A DNA stretch of 6,052 bases from Poriferisodalis multihospitum (GTDB taxonomy: Bacteria; Actinomycetota; Acidimicrobiia; Acidimicrobiales; Poriferisodalaceae), in contig JAPYOI010000058.1 of assembly GCA_028278755.1 (NCBI GenBank), positions 1 to 6,052 of the forward strand, read 5' to 3'. Position 1 is the first letter of the stretch. Each line of letters starts with the position of its first letter. Under the pieces are notes generated by a model. The model was not told the origin of the DNA, did not search any database, and worked only from the letters and a program-made list of their open reading frames with translations. A program made the position numbers and the translations under genes. Below, in pieces: positions 1 to 5,862 of this stretch.

Positions 1-579
1 CTGCGCGCCGCCCAGCCCGGTGTGCCCCAGCCGACGCTGCGCCACAACTTTGTGGAGATCCTCGAGAAGATCATGACCTGCGACAAGCCTGTGGTGGGCC
101 GGCTGGCAGGTCATGTCACCGCCGGCGGCGTGGGTCTGGCTGCGGCGATGGACATCTCCATCGCCGCCGACGACGCCATCATCGGCTTCACCGAGGTCCG
201 CATCGGCGTGGCACCTGCGGTGATCTCGGTGGTGTGCCTGCCGAAGCTGCGCCGTGCCGATGCCAGCGAGCTGTTCCTGGAGGGCGAGCACGTGCCCGCC
301 CCCCGGGCGGCCGCAGCCGGGCTGATCAATCGAGCGGTGCCGCGGTCCGAGCTGGACGACGAGGTATCGCAGACGCTGCGTCGCCTCGTGCGCGGAGGCC
401 CCAACGCGCTGGCCAACACGAAGCAACTCGTCGCGAGGGTGCCCCAGATGCCCCGCGAGGAGGCGTGGGAATGGACCGCCGAACTCAGTCAGCGGCTGTT
501 CCAGAGCGACGAGGCGGCTGAGGGCATCGCTGCCTTCCGCGAGCGTCGCGACGCGAGCTGGGTCCCGCCTGAGTCCTGA
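1..579 (+). CDS. Enoyl-CoA hydratase/isomerase family protein (LiuC-like), 5' end missing
   Basis: The frame is open from base 1, giving 192 residues before TGA. Crotonases usually run 255-265 residues, so about 65-70 N-terminal residues, including the first oxyanion-hole strand, lie outside the window. The GTG at 22 is in frame but falls inside the fold and is probably not the start. Seen: the CDKPVVGRLAGHVTAGG segment (second oxyanion-hole glycines) and FTEVRIGVAPAVIS, whose Glu matches the QPE catalytic Glu (Glu164 of rat mitochondrial hydratase). The position of Glu144 is Gly (AGGVG). The C-terminus SDEAAEGIAAFRERR is the usual crotonase tail. From family knowledge, FTEVR-G--PA-IS with Gly at the first site is typical of bacterial methylglutaconyl-CoA hydratase-like proteins of leucine/isovalerate breakdown. 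The substrate is inferred; the superfamily assignment is firm. It probably acts in the cytoplasm together with the next crotonase gene. Confidence 0.9.
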   Translation: MRAAQPGVPQPTLRHNFVEILEKIMTCDKPVVGRLAGHVTAGGVGLAAAMDISIAADDAIIGFTEVRIGVAPAVISVVCLPKLRRADASELFLEGEHVPAPRAAAAGLINRAVPRSELDDEVSQTLRRLVRGGPNALANTKQLVARVPQMPREEAWEWTAELSQRLFQSDEAAEGIAAFRERRDASWVPPES

Positions 580-609
580 GCACTACCGGCACGGCTGCGG
601 GGCGGGCGG

Positions 610-618
610 TAGCGTCAG
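610..618 (+). promoter_or_regulatory. Possible -10 element (TAGCGT) for a leaderless mRNA
   Basis: TAGCGTCAG sits five bases before the GTG start at 624. TAGCGT fits the actinobacterial TANNNT -10 pattern, and no Shine-Dalgarno sequence is visible in front of the GTG, so transcription could begin at or next to the start codon. The same nine bases occur at the same distance from a GTG at 4435-4427 on the other strand. No convincing -35 was seen. Inferred from sequence pattern only. Confidence 0.3.
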
Positions 619-623
619 CCGCC

Positions 624-1409
624 GTGAGCGGGCAGGTGCATCTCGAACGCGACGGCCATGTGGGCCGCATCATTCTCGACCATCCGGAGCGGCACAACGC
701 CATCAGCGCGCAGATGTGGAACGGCATCACCGAGGCCGCGATCGAGCTGGAGAACGACCGCGAGATCCGGGTGGTGGTGATCCGCGGCGCCGGTGAGCGC
801 GCGTTCGCGGCGGGCGCCGACATCAGCCAATTCGGCGAGCAGCGATCTGACGCAAGCGGCAACCGTGACTACGACGACACGACGTCGAGAGCGCATGCCT
901 CGCTGCTGGGACTGTCCAAGCCGCTCATCGCTGCCATTCACGGCTACTGCATCGGCGGCGGTCTGGCGGTGGCCCTGACAGCCGACCTGCGCGTCGCTGC
1001 CGAGGATGCGCAGTTCACGATCCCCGCGGCCCGCCTCGGACTCGGCTACGGCGCAGCCGGCATCGGCACGCTGATGCGGCTGGTCGGACCTTCGGCGGCC
1101 AAGCGCATCTTCTTCCTGGCCGACCGGTTCGGAGCGCAGGAAGCCCTGCAGATGGGTCTCGTCAACCGGGTAGTGCCCAAGGCGCACCTCGAGGCGTCGG
1201 TGGAGGAATGGACTGACCTCATCGGCCAGAACGCCCCGCTGACCATTGCTGCCGCCAAGGCGGCGCTGACCCAATGGCAGAAGCCGGAGTCTCAGCGTGA
1301 CTTCACTGAGGTGGAGGCAATGATCCGGGCGTGCTTCGACAGCGAGGACTACCAAGAGGGCGTCGACGCGTTCATGAACAAGCGTCGACCCGAGTTCAAG
1401 GGCCGTTGA
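624..1409 (+). CDS. Crotonase-family protein lacking both catalytic glutamates
   Basis: This complete 261-residue protein has the usual crotonase length. The GTG start is the first in-frame start and sits just before the first beta strand (HVGRIILDHPERHNA). Seen: the CoA/oxyanion-hole motif AAGADISQF (62-70), the second oxyanion-hole segment IHGYCIGGG (105-113) and the C-terminal helix with EDYQEGVDAFMNKRRPEF. Aligned by motif to rat mitochondrial hydratase, Glu144 is replaced by Ala115 (GGGLA) and Glu164 by Ala135 (FTIPA). The oxyanion hole is therefore kept, but both water-activating acids are gone. Known: superfamily members with other residues there act as isomerases, decarboxylases, hydrolases or non-classical hydratases. 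Simple enoyl-CoA hydration cannot be assumed; an acyl-CoA substrate is inferred. It lies 44 nt downstream of another crotonase gene, possibly co-transcribed or with its own leaderless promoter. Family call firm, reaction unknown. Confidence 0.92.
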   Translation: MSGQVHLERDGHVGRIILDHPERHNAISAQMWNGITEAAIELENDREIRVVVIRGAGERAFAAGADISQFGEQRSDASGNRDYDDTTSRAHASLLGLSKPLIAAIHGYCIGGGLAVALTADLRVAAEDAQFTIPAARLGLGYGAAGIGTLMRLVGPSAAKRIFFLADRFGAQEALQMGLVNRVVPKAHLEASVEEWTDLIGQNAPLTIAAAKAALTQWQKPESQRDFTEVEAMIRACFDSEDYQEGVDAFMNKRRPEFKGR

Positions 1410-1469
1410 GCCCGGAGCTCGGCGCCGTGTAGGGGTCGCACCTCAGCGCGGGCTGCTCCGATCGCCGAA

Positions 1470-2573
1470 TCAATCCCCCGCCATGTCTGCAACGAGTTCG
1501 AGATACGTGTTCAGGCGCTGCGCCGCCAGCTCGCCGGATTGCACTGCAGCAATGACCGCGCAACCTGGTTCGACCGAGTGTGAGCAGTCGGCAAAGCGGC
1601 AGTGCTGAGCGAGCGCCGTGACATCGCCAAACGTCTGCGCCAAGCCGTCCAGCACGGTCGCCCCTGCCGGGAGGCCCAGATCACCGCTCCAGGGGATCAG
1701 ATCCTGCAGGCCCGGGGTGTCCACGAACGTGCCGCCATCGGGCCCGCCGACCGGTACCAACTGACGCCGCACCGTCGTGTGCCGTCCACGACCGTCCGGA
1801 CTCAGAGGGGCCACAGGCATCACTTCGGCTCCAGCGAGCCGATTGACCAGCGATGACTTGCCGACCCCGGACGGGCCGCTGAGGGCGACCGTCCCGCCGT
1901 CGCCGGCCAGGGCGCCGAGGCTGTCGAGCCCGTGCCCGTCGAGAGCGCTCGTAGCCAGGATCGGCACGGCAGCCGCCGCGGAGCCGAGTCGGCGTCGCAG
2001 GGCATCGACGGTCGCCTCGTACTCGACATTCGACACCGTGTCGATCTTGTTCACCACGATCACGGGTCGAGCACCACCGCTGAACGCCGCCGTGAGGTAC
2101 CACTCGATGCGGTGGCCTGCGGGGTGTGATGCCGCCCAGTCCGCAGCAGACCCGCTGCCGGAGGGTGCAGGGGTGGTGACGACGGCGAGCGTGTCAGCAT
2201 TGGCTGCCACCAGTTGAGGTCGTGTCCGCGGTCCGGCCGCGCGACGGCACAGCAATGATGTGCGGTCGAGCACGTCGGTGATCGCCACGCGACGATCGCT
2301 TCGCGGTTCGGTGGAGCGGACGACCCAGTCGCCCACGGTCGGATAGTCGAACGGCGAGCGGGCCGCGCGGCGCCCGGCGGCATCGAGCGCTCCCGTGACC
2401 TCGCCGGTGCCGTCAACGAGTTCGTAGGCCCCCCGATGCTCGACCGCGACGCGGCTGAGCGCGTATCCGTTCGGCACTTTGGGCACGGGCACAGTTCGGC
2501 GCTGCAGGCCGAGCTGCGCGAGCGTCGGCGGGGGCGGTGATTCGCGGGCCTGCGGATCGGTGCTGTCACTCAC
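1470..2573 (-). CDS. rsgA: Ribosome small subunit-dependent GTPase RsgA (YjeQ/YloQ)
   Basis: The product is 367 residues. RsgA is a cytoplasmic GTPase that checks late 30S subunit assembly. Seen in order: an N-terminal OB-fold region (about 35-105, with VGDWV at 80-84), then G motifs in the circularly permuted order diagnostic of the family: G4 NKID (175-178), G5 SAL (209-211), G1/P-loop GPSGVGKSS (233-241), G2 region GRGRHTT (261-267) and G3 DTPG (285-288). A C-terminal zinc site follows: Cys325, Cys330, His332, Cys338 (CRFADCSHSVEPGCAV). The stretch from G3 to the first zinc Cys is about 9 residues longer than in E. coli RsgA, and a Gly/Ser/Ala-rich insertion lies near 136-150. The GTG start overlaps the end of the upstream lipoprotein gene by 8 nt. 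GAGGTG at 2589-2584 is a plausible ribosome binding site 10 nt upstream, so translational coupling is likely. It converges on the crotonase gene ending at 1409. Confidence 0.96.
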   Translation of the reverse strand: MSDSTDPQARESPPPPTLAQLGLQRRTVPVPKVPNGYALSRVAVEHRGAYELVDGTGEVTGALDAAGRRAARSPFDYPTVGDWVVRSTEPRSDRRVAITDVLDRTSLLCRRAAGPRTRPQLVAANADTLAVVTTPAPSGSGSAADWAASHPAGHRIEWYLTAAFSGGARPVIVVNKIDTVSNVEYEATVDALRRRLGSAAAAVPILATSALDGHGLDSLGALAGDGGTVALSGPSGVGKSSLVNRLAGAEVMPVAPLSPDGRGRHTTVRRQLVPVGGPDGGTFVDTPGLQDLIPWSGDLGLPAGATVLDGLAQTFGDVTALAQHCRFADCSHSVEPGCAVIAAVQSGELAAQRLNTYLELVADMAGD

Positions 2574-4482
2574 GGCGCAGCCACACCTCGTCGTAGCGAC
2601 CGACGCCGAGTCGTTGCCCTTCGATCACCCTGCCATCGGGAAGCGACATCCGCCCCAGCCCTTCGACAGCCGCCGTTGCCGCCACCACACTCGACGAGTA
2701 GGCCAGGAACACGTAGGGGGCTTCGTTGGCGAGTTCGGCCATGAACTGTGCAACGGCATCGCGCCGGTCATCTCCGGCGTCAGTCGACTTGATCAGGCTC
2801 ACCAAGGCGCTCAAGTGCTCACCGCTCAGATTTGACGCGTTCAGCGGCGTGGTGCGCACCGGTCCGACAGCAGCCGATGCCAGCACCGCCGGGTCGGACT
2901 CGCCGCCGACACGCCAGCACGTTGCGCCGAAGTCGCCGGCAAAGGAGGGGCTCTGGACCACCGAGCCCGTGACCCGGCTGACGAGTCCTGTGCGGGCCAG
3001 CGTCTCGACGTCGACGTCGACGAGACCGGTGCTCTCCCACTGGCGCTCCAGCTCGGCGGTCATCCGGCCGAGGGCGAGGTCGTCGGTGCACAGCACTCTG
3101 ATCCGCACTGGCTCGCCGGGATCCCGGCCGTCGGATCGTTCGGGGTCCTCCGTGTACTCACGCAGCAGCGCATGGGCGCGCTCGGCGTCATGGCTTGGCC
3201 AGGCCGCTGCGACCTCCTCCGAATACCAGATGCTCGCGGGCGACCACCACTGCGTAGCGGCCAGCCAATTGACATCTGGGCCGAGTGCAGAGATGAGTCG
3301 GGACTGGTCGGCAGCAGCCACCAACGCTCGCCGCACCCGGATGTCATCGAGCGGTGCGCGCAGCAGGTTGAACAGCACCACTCCGGCGTTGTCGTCATAT
3401 CGCTGAACGGCGGTGAGCTGGCGGCCCCCGCCGTCGGTCGCCGCGGCCACCGCCGTGGACAGCTCGGCCGATCTCGACATCAGAATGTCGCCGCGGCCGT
3501 CGAGCAGGGCTTCGAGACGCTGGCGCTCGTCAGGAATCTGGGTGAAGACGATGTCGTCGGCCCACGGCAGTGCCGAGCCGTCTGCCGCGGTGCGCCAGTA
3601 GTCGGGGTTTGCCTCCAAGACCGCCGGCTCCCCCACAGACCAGCGCCGGAATACGAACGGCCCGGTGCCGACGGGAGCTCTGGCGAAGGTCTCCGGCTCG
3701 GCCTCGGCGGCGATGACCGAGAAGACCCGCCCGACGGGGCCGGCCAGTGCAGCGGGAAGACCGGCGTTGGGTTCGCCCACTTCGATGACCAGCGTGAGCT
3801 CGTCGACGAGGACGACCGAGGTGATGCGAGCGTCCCGCAGGTGGCTGCTGCTGGCTCGACCTGAGCGCAGGTGGTCATCGATGCCGGTCTTGACCGTGAG
3901 CGCATCCAGCGGCTCGCCGTCGGTGAAGGTGATGCCCGGGCGCAGTTTGACCGTCCAGCGCTGCAAGGAGGGGTCCGCGGACACCGACTCCGCCAGCCAG
4001 GGTTCCACCGATCCGTCGGGAAGCACGACGGTGAGCGTCTCGAGCACATGGTCGAGCACATTGCGGCACGACCATGCGCAGACGTGATCCCACGGTGTCC
4101 AGCCGGTGATGGGCGTGGGATCAGCGGCCAGCAGCACGCGAAGCGTGCCGCCCCGGCGTGGTGCCCCGTTCGAGGGTTCCGGCACCGCCGGGTCAGGGCT
4201 CTGCACCGCGGCGCTGGTAGCTGGGGTGACGGCCACGCTGCCCTCGACGGGAGCTCCGGTCGGCGCCGCCGTGGGTTCTGGTGTCTCATCAGCAGCGGTG
4301 CTGCAGGCCCCCAGCAGCAGGGCCACGGCAAGAACCGAAATGCCGGCGCGCCGAGATCTCAGGAGCCCAGGCCCTTGCCGCTCGTAATCCGCGAACGCGT
4401 GCTGGCGTTTGTGCTGTGCACCGCTTCTGACGCTAGTGGCGAGGCAGTCCCGGTCGATTGCGTGCTCGTCTCGGGACACCAC
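2566..4482 (-). CDS. ABC transporter substrate-binding lipoprotein, family 5 (peptide/oligopeptide-type)
   Basis: An extracytoplasmic solute-binding protein (SBP_bac_5), probably lipid-anchored outside the membrane and delivering peptides or similar solutes to an ABC importer. From GTG 4482 (638 residues): basic RSRR, a hydrophobic stretch, lipobox LLLGAC with Cys60, a Pro/Ala/Thr/Ser-rich linker of about 45 residues, then GGTLRV, EPWLAESVS, WTVKLRPGITFTDGEPLDA, VGTGPFVFRRW, EANPDYWR and DDIRVRRALVAAAD, all typical of the family. The ligand cannot be told. The start is uncertain. GTG 4482 has GAGGGG 10 nt upstream but gives an unusually long 42-residue segment before RSRR. A GTG at 4479 and an open frame up to 4563 also exist. 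The most natural signal peptide (20 residues to the Cys) would need a CTG at 4362. Extra cysteines (CAWSC near the mature N-terminus, plus LCTDD and ATCWR) might form disulfides. No permease or ATPase genes are adjacent; rsgA follows with an 8-nt overlap. Confidence 0.9.
   Translation of the reverse strand: MVSRDEHAIDRDCLATSVRSGAQHKRQHAFADYERQGPGLLRSRRAGISVLAVALLLGACSTAADETPEPTAAPTGAPVEGSVAVTPATSAAVQSPDPAVPEPSNGAPRRGGTLRVLLAADPTPITGWTPWDHVCAWSCRNVLDHVLETLTVVLPDGSVEPWLAESVSADPSLQRWTVKLRPGITFTDGEPLDALTVKTGIDDHLRSGRASSSHLRDARITSVVLVDELTLVIEVGEPNAGLPAALAGPVGRVFSVIAAEAEPETFARAPVGTGPFVFRRWSVGEPAVLEANPDYWRTAADGSALPWADDIVFTQIPDERQRLEALLDGRGDILMSRSAELSTAVAAATDGGGRQLTAVQRYDDNAGVVLFNLLRAPLDDIRVRRALVAAADQSRLISALGPDVNWLAATQWWSPASIWYSEEVAAAWPSHDAERAHALLREYTEDPERSDGRDPGEPVRIRVLCTDDLALGRMTAELERQWESTGLVDVDVETLARTGLVSRVTGSVVQSPSFAGDFGATCWRVGGESDPAVLASAAVGPVRTTPLNASNLSGEHLSALVSLIKSTDAGDDRRDAVAQFMAELANEAPYVFLAYSSSVVAATAAVEGLGRMSLPDGRVIEGQRLGVGRYDEVWLRRE
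4359..4421 (-). other. Possible 20-codon leader frame overlapping the lipoprotein signal-peptide start
   Basis: A GTG at 4421 opens a 20-codon frame that is shifted relative to the lipoprotein frame. It ends with TGA at 4361-4359, overlapping a CTG (4362-4360) in the lipoprotein frame as CTGA. That CTG would begin a textbook lipoprotein signal peptide with Cys at residue 20. The GTG is preceded by TAGCGTCAG at the same spacing as at 610-618. The peptide is Ser/Thr-rich and resembles nothing known. It could be a coupling leader, the remains of a start separated by a one-base frameshift, or chance. Confidence 0.15.
4427..4435 (-). promoter_or_regulatory. Possible -10 element (TAGCGT) inside the lipoprotein upstream region
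   Basis: On the minus strand TAGCGTCAG is followed by five bases and a GTG (4421), the same arrangement as at 610-618 on the plus strand. It matches the actinobacterial TANNNT -10 pattern. If used, transcription would start near 4421. That lies downstream of the GTG 4482 start, which would then not be translated from this transcript, and would favour a shorter lipoprotein N-terminus. Confidence 0.25.
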
Positions 4483-4488
4483 TGTGTC
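4475..4488. repeat. Short inverted repeat in the divergent intergenic region
   Basis: GACAC-CACT-GTGTC forms a perfect 5-bp inverted repeat with a 4-base spacer between the divergent lipoprotein and rmuC genes, overlapping the lipoprotein's GTG candidates. It could be a small operator, but five-base arms occur often by chance. Confidence 0.15.
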
Positions 4489-4500
4489 ACAACCCCTCGC

Positions 4501-4508
4501 TAGACAAT
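4501..4508 (+). promoter_or_regulatory. Weak -10-like sequence upstream of rmuC
   Basis: TAGACAAT contains GACAAT, which matches four of six bases of TATAAT, about 68 bases upstream of the rmuC ATG. No recognisable -35 is found at 16-18 bp spacing. A promoter must lie in this region because the neighbouring gene runs the other way, but its exact position is a guess. Confidence 0.2.
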
Positions 4509-4561
4509 GAGGAGTGCCTGCCGGCCCGACGCCCTCTGCGAAGGCCGACGCCACTGCCACC

Positions 4562-4568
4562 AAGGAGA
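4562..4568 (+). promoter_or_regulatory. Ribosome binding site of rmuC
   Basis: AAGGAGA, strongly complementary to the 3' end of 16S rRNA, lies 7 bases before the ATG at 4576. It decides the start in favour of this ATG over the in-frame ATG at 4507, which would add 23 residues in front of the membrane segment. Confidence 0.75.
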
Positions 4569-4575
4569 GAGCCTC

Positions 4576-5784
4576 ATGTCCATCGGTATTGCTGTCGTGT
4601 TGAGCGTCCTGGTAGTTCTCGCCGCAAGCGTCGGTGTCCGGTGCGCAGTTCTGTCACGCAGCCTGCGAGATTCAAGATCGGATGCCGAGTGCTTGCGCGA
4701 GCAGTTGAACACCCGCGATATCGAGTTGGCCAGGGCGACTGCCGAGCAACGGTCCAGGCAGGAACTCGCCGAGCACTTCAAGGGGATGGCGGCCGAGATT
4801 TCCGAGTCGAGCCGGACAGCGTTCCTTGAGGAGTTCAACCAGCTCACCCAGGGTCACACCGAGGTCGCCAAGCAGCAGGTAAAGCTCCTGCTCGATCCAG
4901 TACATGCCGATCTGAAGAAACTGCGCCGACACGTGAACCGAGCCGAGGATGCACGGGGCGATCTCGCCAAGGAGACGCAACAGCTGCGCAGGGTGCTCGG
5001 TGACTCGCGCATGAGGGGCAGCTGGGGTGAGCAGGAACTCCGCAGAGTGATCGAACTCGCCGGTTTGAGCGAACGCGTCTCCTACGACCACCAGCCGATG
5101 ATTGACACCGGATCGCGTCAACGCCCCGATGTCATTGTCCACTTGCCTGAGGACCTCGACATCGTGATCGACGCGAAGGCTCCCTTGGAGGCGTATCGGC
5201 GTGCGGTCGAATCCGACGACGAGAACGAGCAACTTCGTTGTCTCGAGCAGCACGCGCAAGCTCTCCGCCAGCATGCGGAGCAGTTGGGTAGAAAGAACTA
5301 CGCGGAGAAGCTGCCCAACGCGCCTGAATTCGTTGTGATGTATGTGCCAACTGATGCGATGCTCGACTCCGCAATCGAAGCGGATGCGAACATCTGGGAA
5401 GCAGCTTGGCACAAGCACCGAGTGCTCATTACAAGCCCAGGACTACTGATCGCTGTCTTGAACTCTGTGGCTTTTGCTTGGAAGCGACAGGAAATGGAGC
5501 AGAACGCGAAGCGCATCGCGGAGCTCGGAGAAAGGCTCTATGGGCGCCTTCGGAAGCATGCGTCTCAACTACGCAACATCGGCGAGAGCCTCAACAACGC
5601 CGTGGAGTCGTACAACGCGAGCATCGGATCGCTTGAGAGTCGTGTACTCGTAACGGCGCGTGATCTGCGGAAGCTCAACGCCGCTGATGCCGGTGCCGAG
5701 CCAGAGCCGGCGTTGCCGGTCACAACCCCGTTGAGGCAGATTGTCAAGGCCGAATTGCAGGAGCAAGAGGACCCGAATGATTGA
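4576..5784 (+). CDS. rmuC: DNA recombination protein RmuC family
   Basis: The product has 402 residues from the ATG with a good ribosome binding site. RmuC-family proteins (PF02646) carry a nuclease-like core; in E. coli, rmuC affects recombination at inverted repeats. Seen: an N-terminal hydrophobic membrane anchor (about 3-25) with no cleavage site, a charged, probably coiled-coil region (about 30-145), then the family core: RGSWGEQEL (147-155), RPDVIV (183-188), IDAKAPLEAY (198-207), EFVVMYVPTD (251-260), VLITSPGLLIAVL (283-295) and the W302/QEMEQNAKRI segment (305-314). A second coiled coil (about 315-365) and a loose acidic tail follow. The core motifs are intact, so the protein should be functional. 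In sampled 60-base lines it has clearly lower GC than the crotonase genes. It is transcribed away from the lipoprotein gene and towards the molybdoenzyme gene. Exact biochemical activity is not established from sequence. Confidence 0.95.
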   Translation: MSIGIAVVLSVLVVLAASVGVRCAVLSRSLRDSRSDAECLREQLNTRDIELARATAEQRSRQELAEHFKGMAAEISESSRTAFLEEFNQLTQGHTEVAKQQVKLLLDPVHADLKKLRRHVNRAEDARGDLAKETQQLRRVLGDSRMRGSWGEQELRRVIELAGLSERVSYDHQPMIDTGSRQRPDVIVHLPEDLDIVIDAKAPLEAYRRAVESDDENEQLRCLEQHAQALRQHAEQLGRKNYAEKLPNAPEFVVMYVPTDAMLDSAIEADANIWEAAWHKHRVLITSPGLLIAVLNSVAFAWKRQEMEQNAKRIAELGERLYGRLRKHASQLRNIGESLNNAVESYNASIGSLESRVLVTARDLRKLNAADAGAEPEPALPVTTPLRQIVKAELQEQEDPND

Positions 5785-5813
5785 GTGATGGTGACAACCA
5801 ACAGCGGGTCCAC

Positions 5814-5833
5814 CGGCGTCGGAGTCGACGCCG
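5814..5833. terminator. Perfect 8-bp hairpin between converging genes
   Basis: CGGCGTCG-GAGT-CGACGCCG forms an uninterrupted 8-bp GC-rich stem with a 4-base loop, 29 nt after the rmuC stop and 29 nt from the opposing gene's stop. Its place between converging 3' ends suggests a terminator serving both strands. No T-run follows on either strand, as is common in GC-rich actinobacteria, so function is inferred from structure and position. Confidence 0.4.
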
Positions 5834-5862
5834 CTCAGCCTTGACTCTCGGCGAGGGGCGGC

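Noticed and set aside
615..1355. Open frame of 246 codons on the minus strand opposite the second crotonase gene
   Set aside because: It is a mirror frame created by codon bias of the real gene; no motif or ribosome binding site supports it.
1410..1469. Possible terminator between the converging crotonase and rsgA genes (CGGCGCCG palindrome at 1420-1427; AGCCCG/CGGGCT and CGGAGC/GCTCCG pairs)
   Set aside because: The paired arms are only six bases, far apart and mutually exclusive, and there is no T-run; such matches are expected by chance at this GC content.
3007..3025. Short repeat of GTCGAC-type units (cgacgtcgacgtcgacgag)
   Set aside because: It encodes the Asp/Val run DVDVE in the lipoprotein and is explained by codon use; it is too short to be a functional repeat.
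3172..3864. Long open frame of 230 codons on the plus strand opposite the lipoprotein gene
   Set aside because: It lies wholly antisense to a well-supported gene, has no recognisable domain, and long antisense frames are normal in GC-rich DNA.
2566..4563. Lipoprotein reading frame extended to the GTG at 4563
   Set aside because: This would put about 67 non-signal residues ahead of the RSRR signal segment and overlap the rmuC ribosome binding site region; nothing in the extension looks like protein under selection.
4507..4575. rmuC starting at the ATG at 4507
   Set aside because: The added 23 residues are not family-like, whereas the ATG at 4576 has a strong AAGGAGA and begins directly before the membrane anchor.
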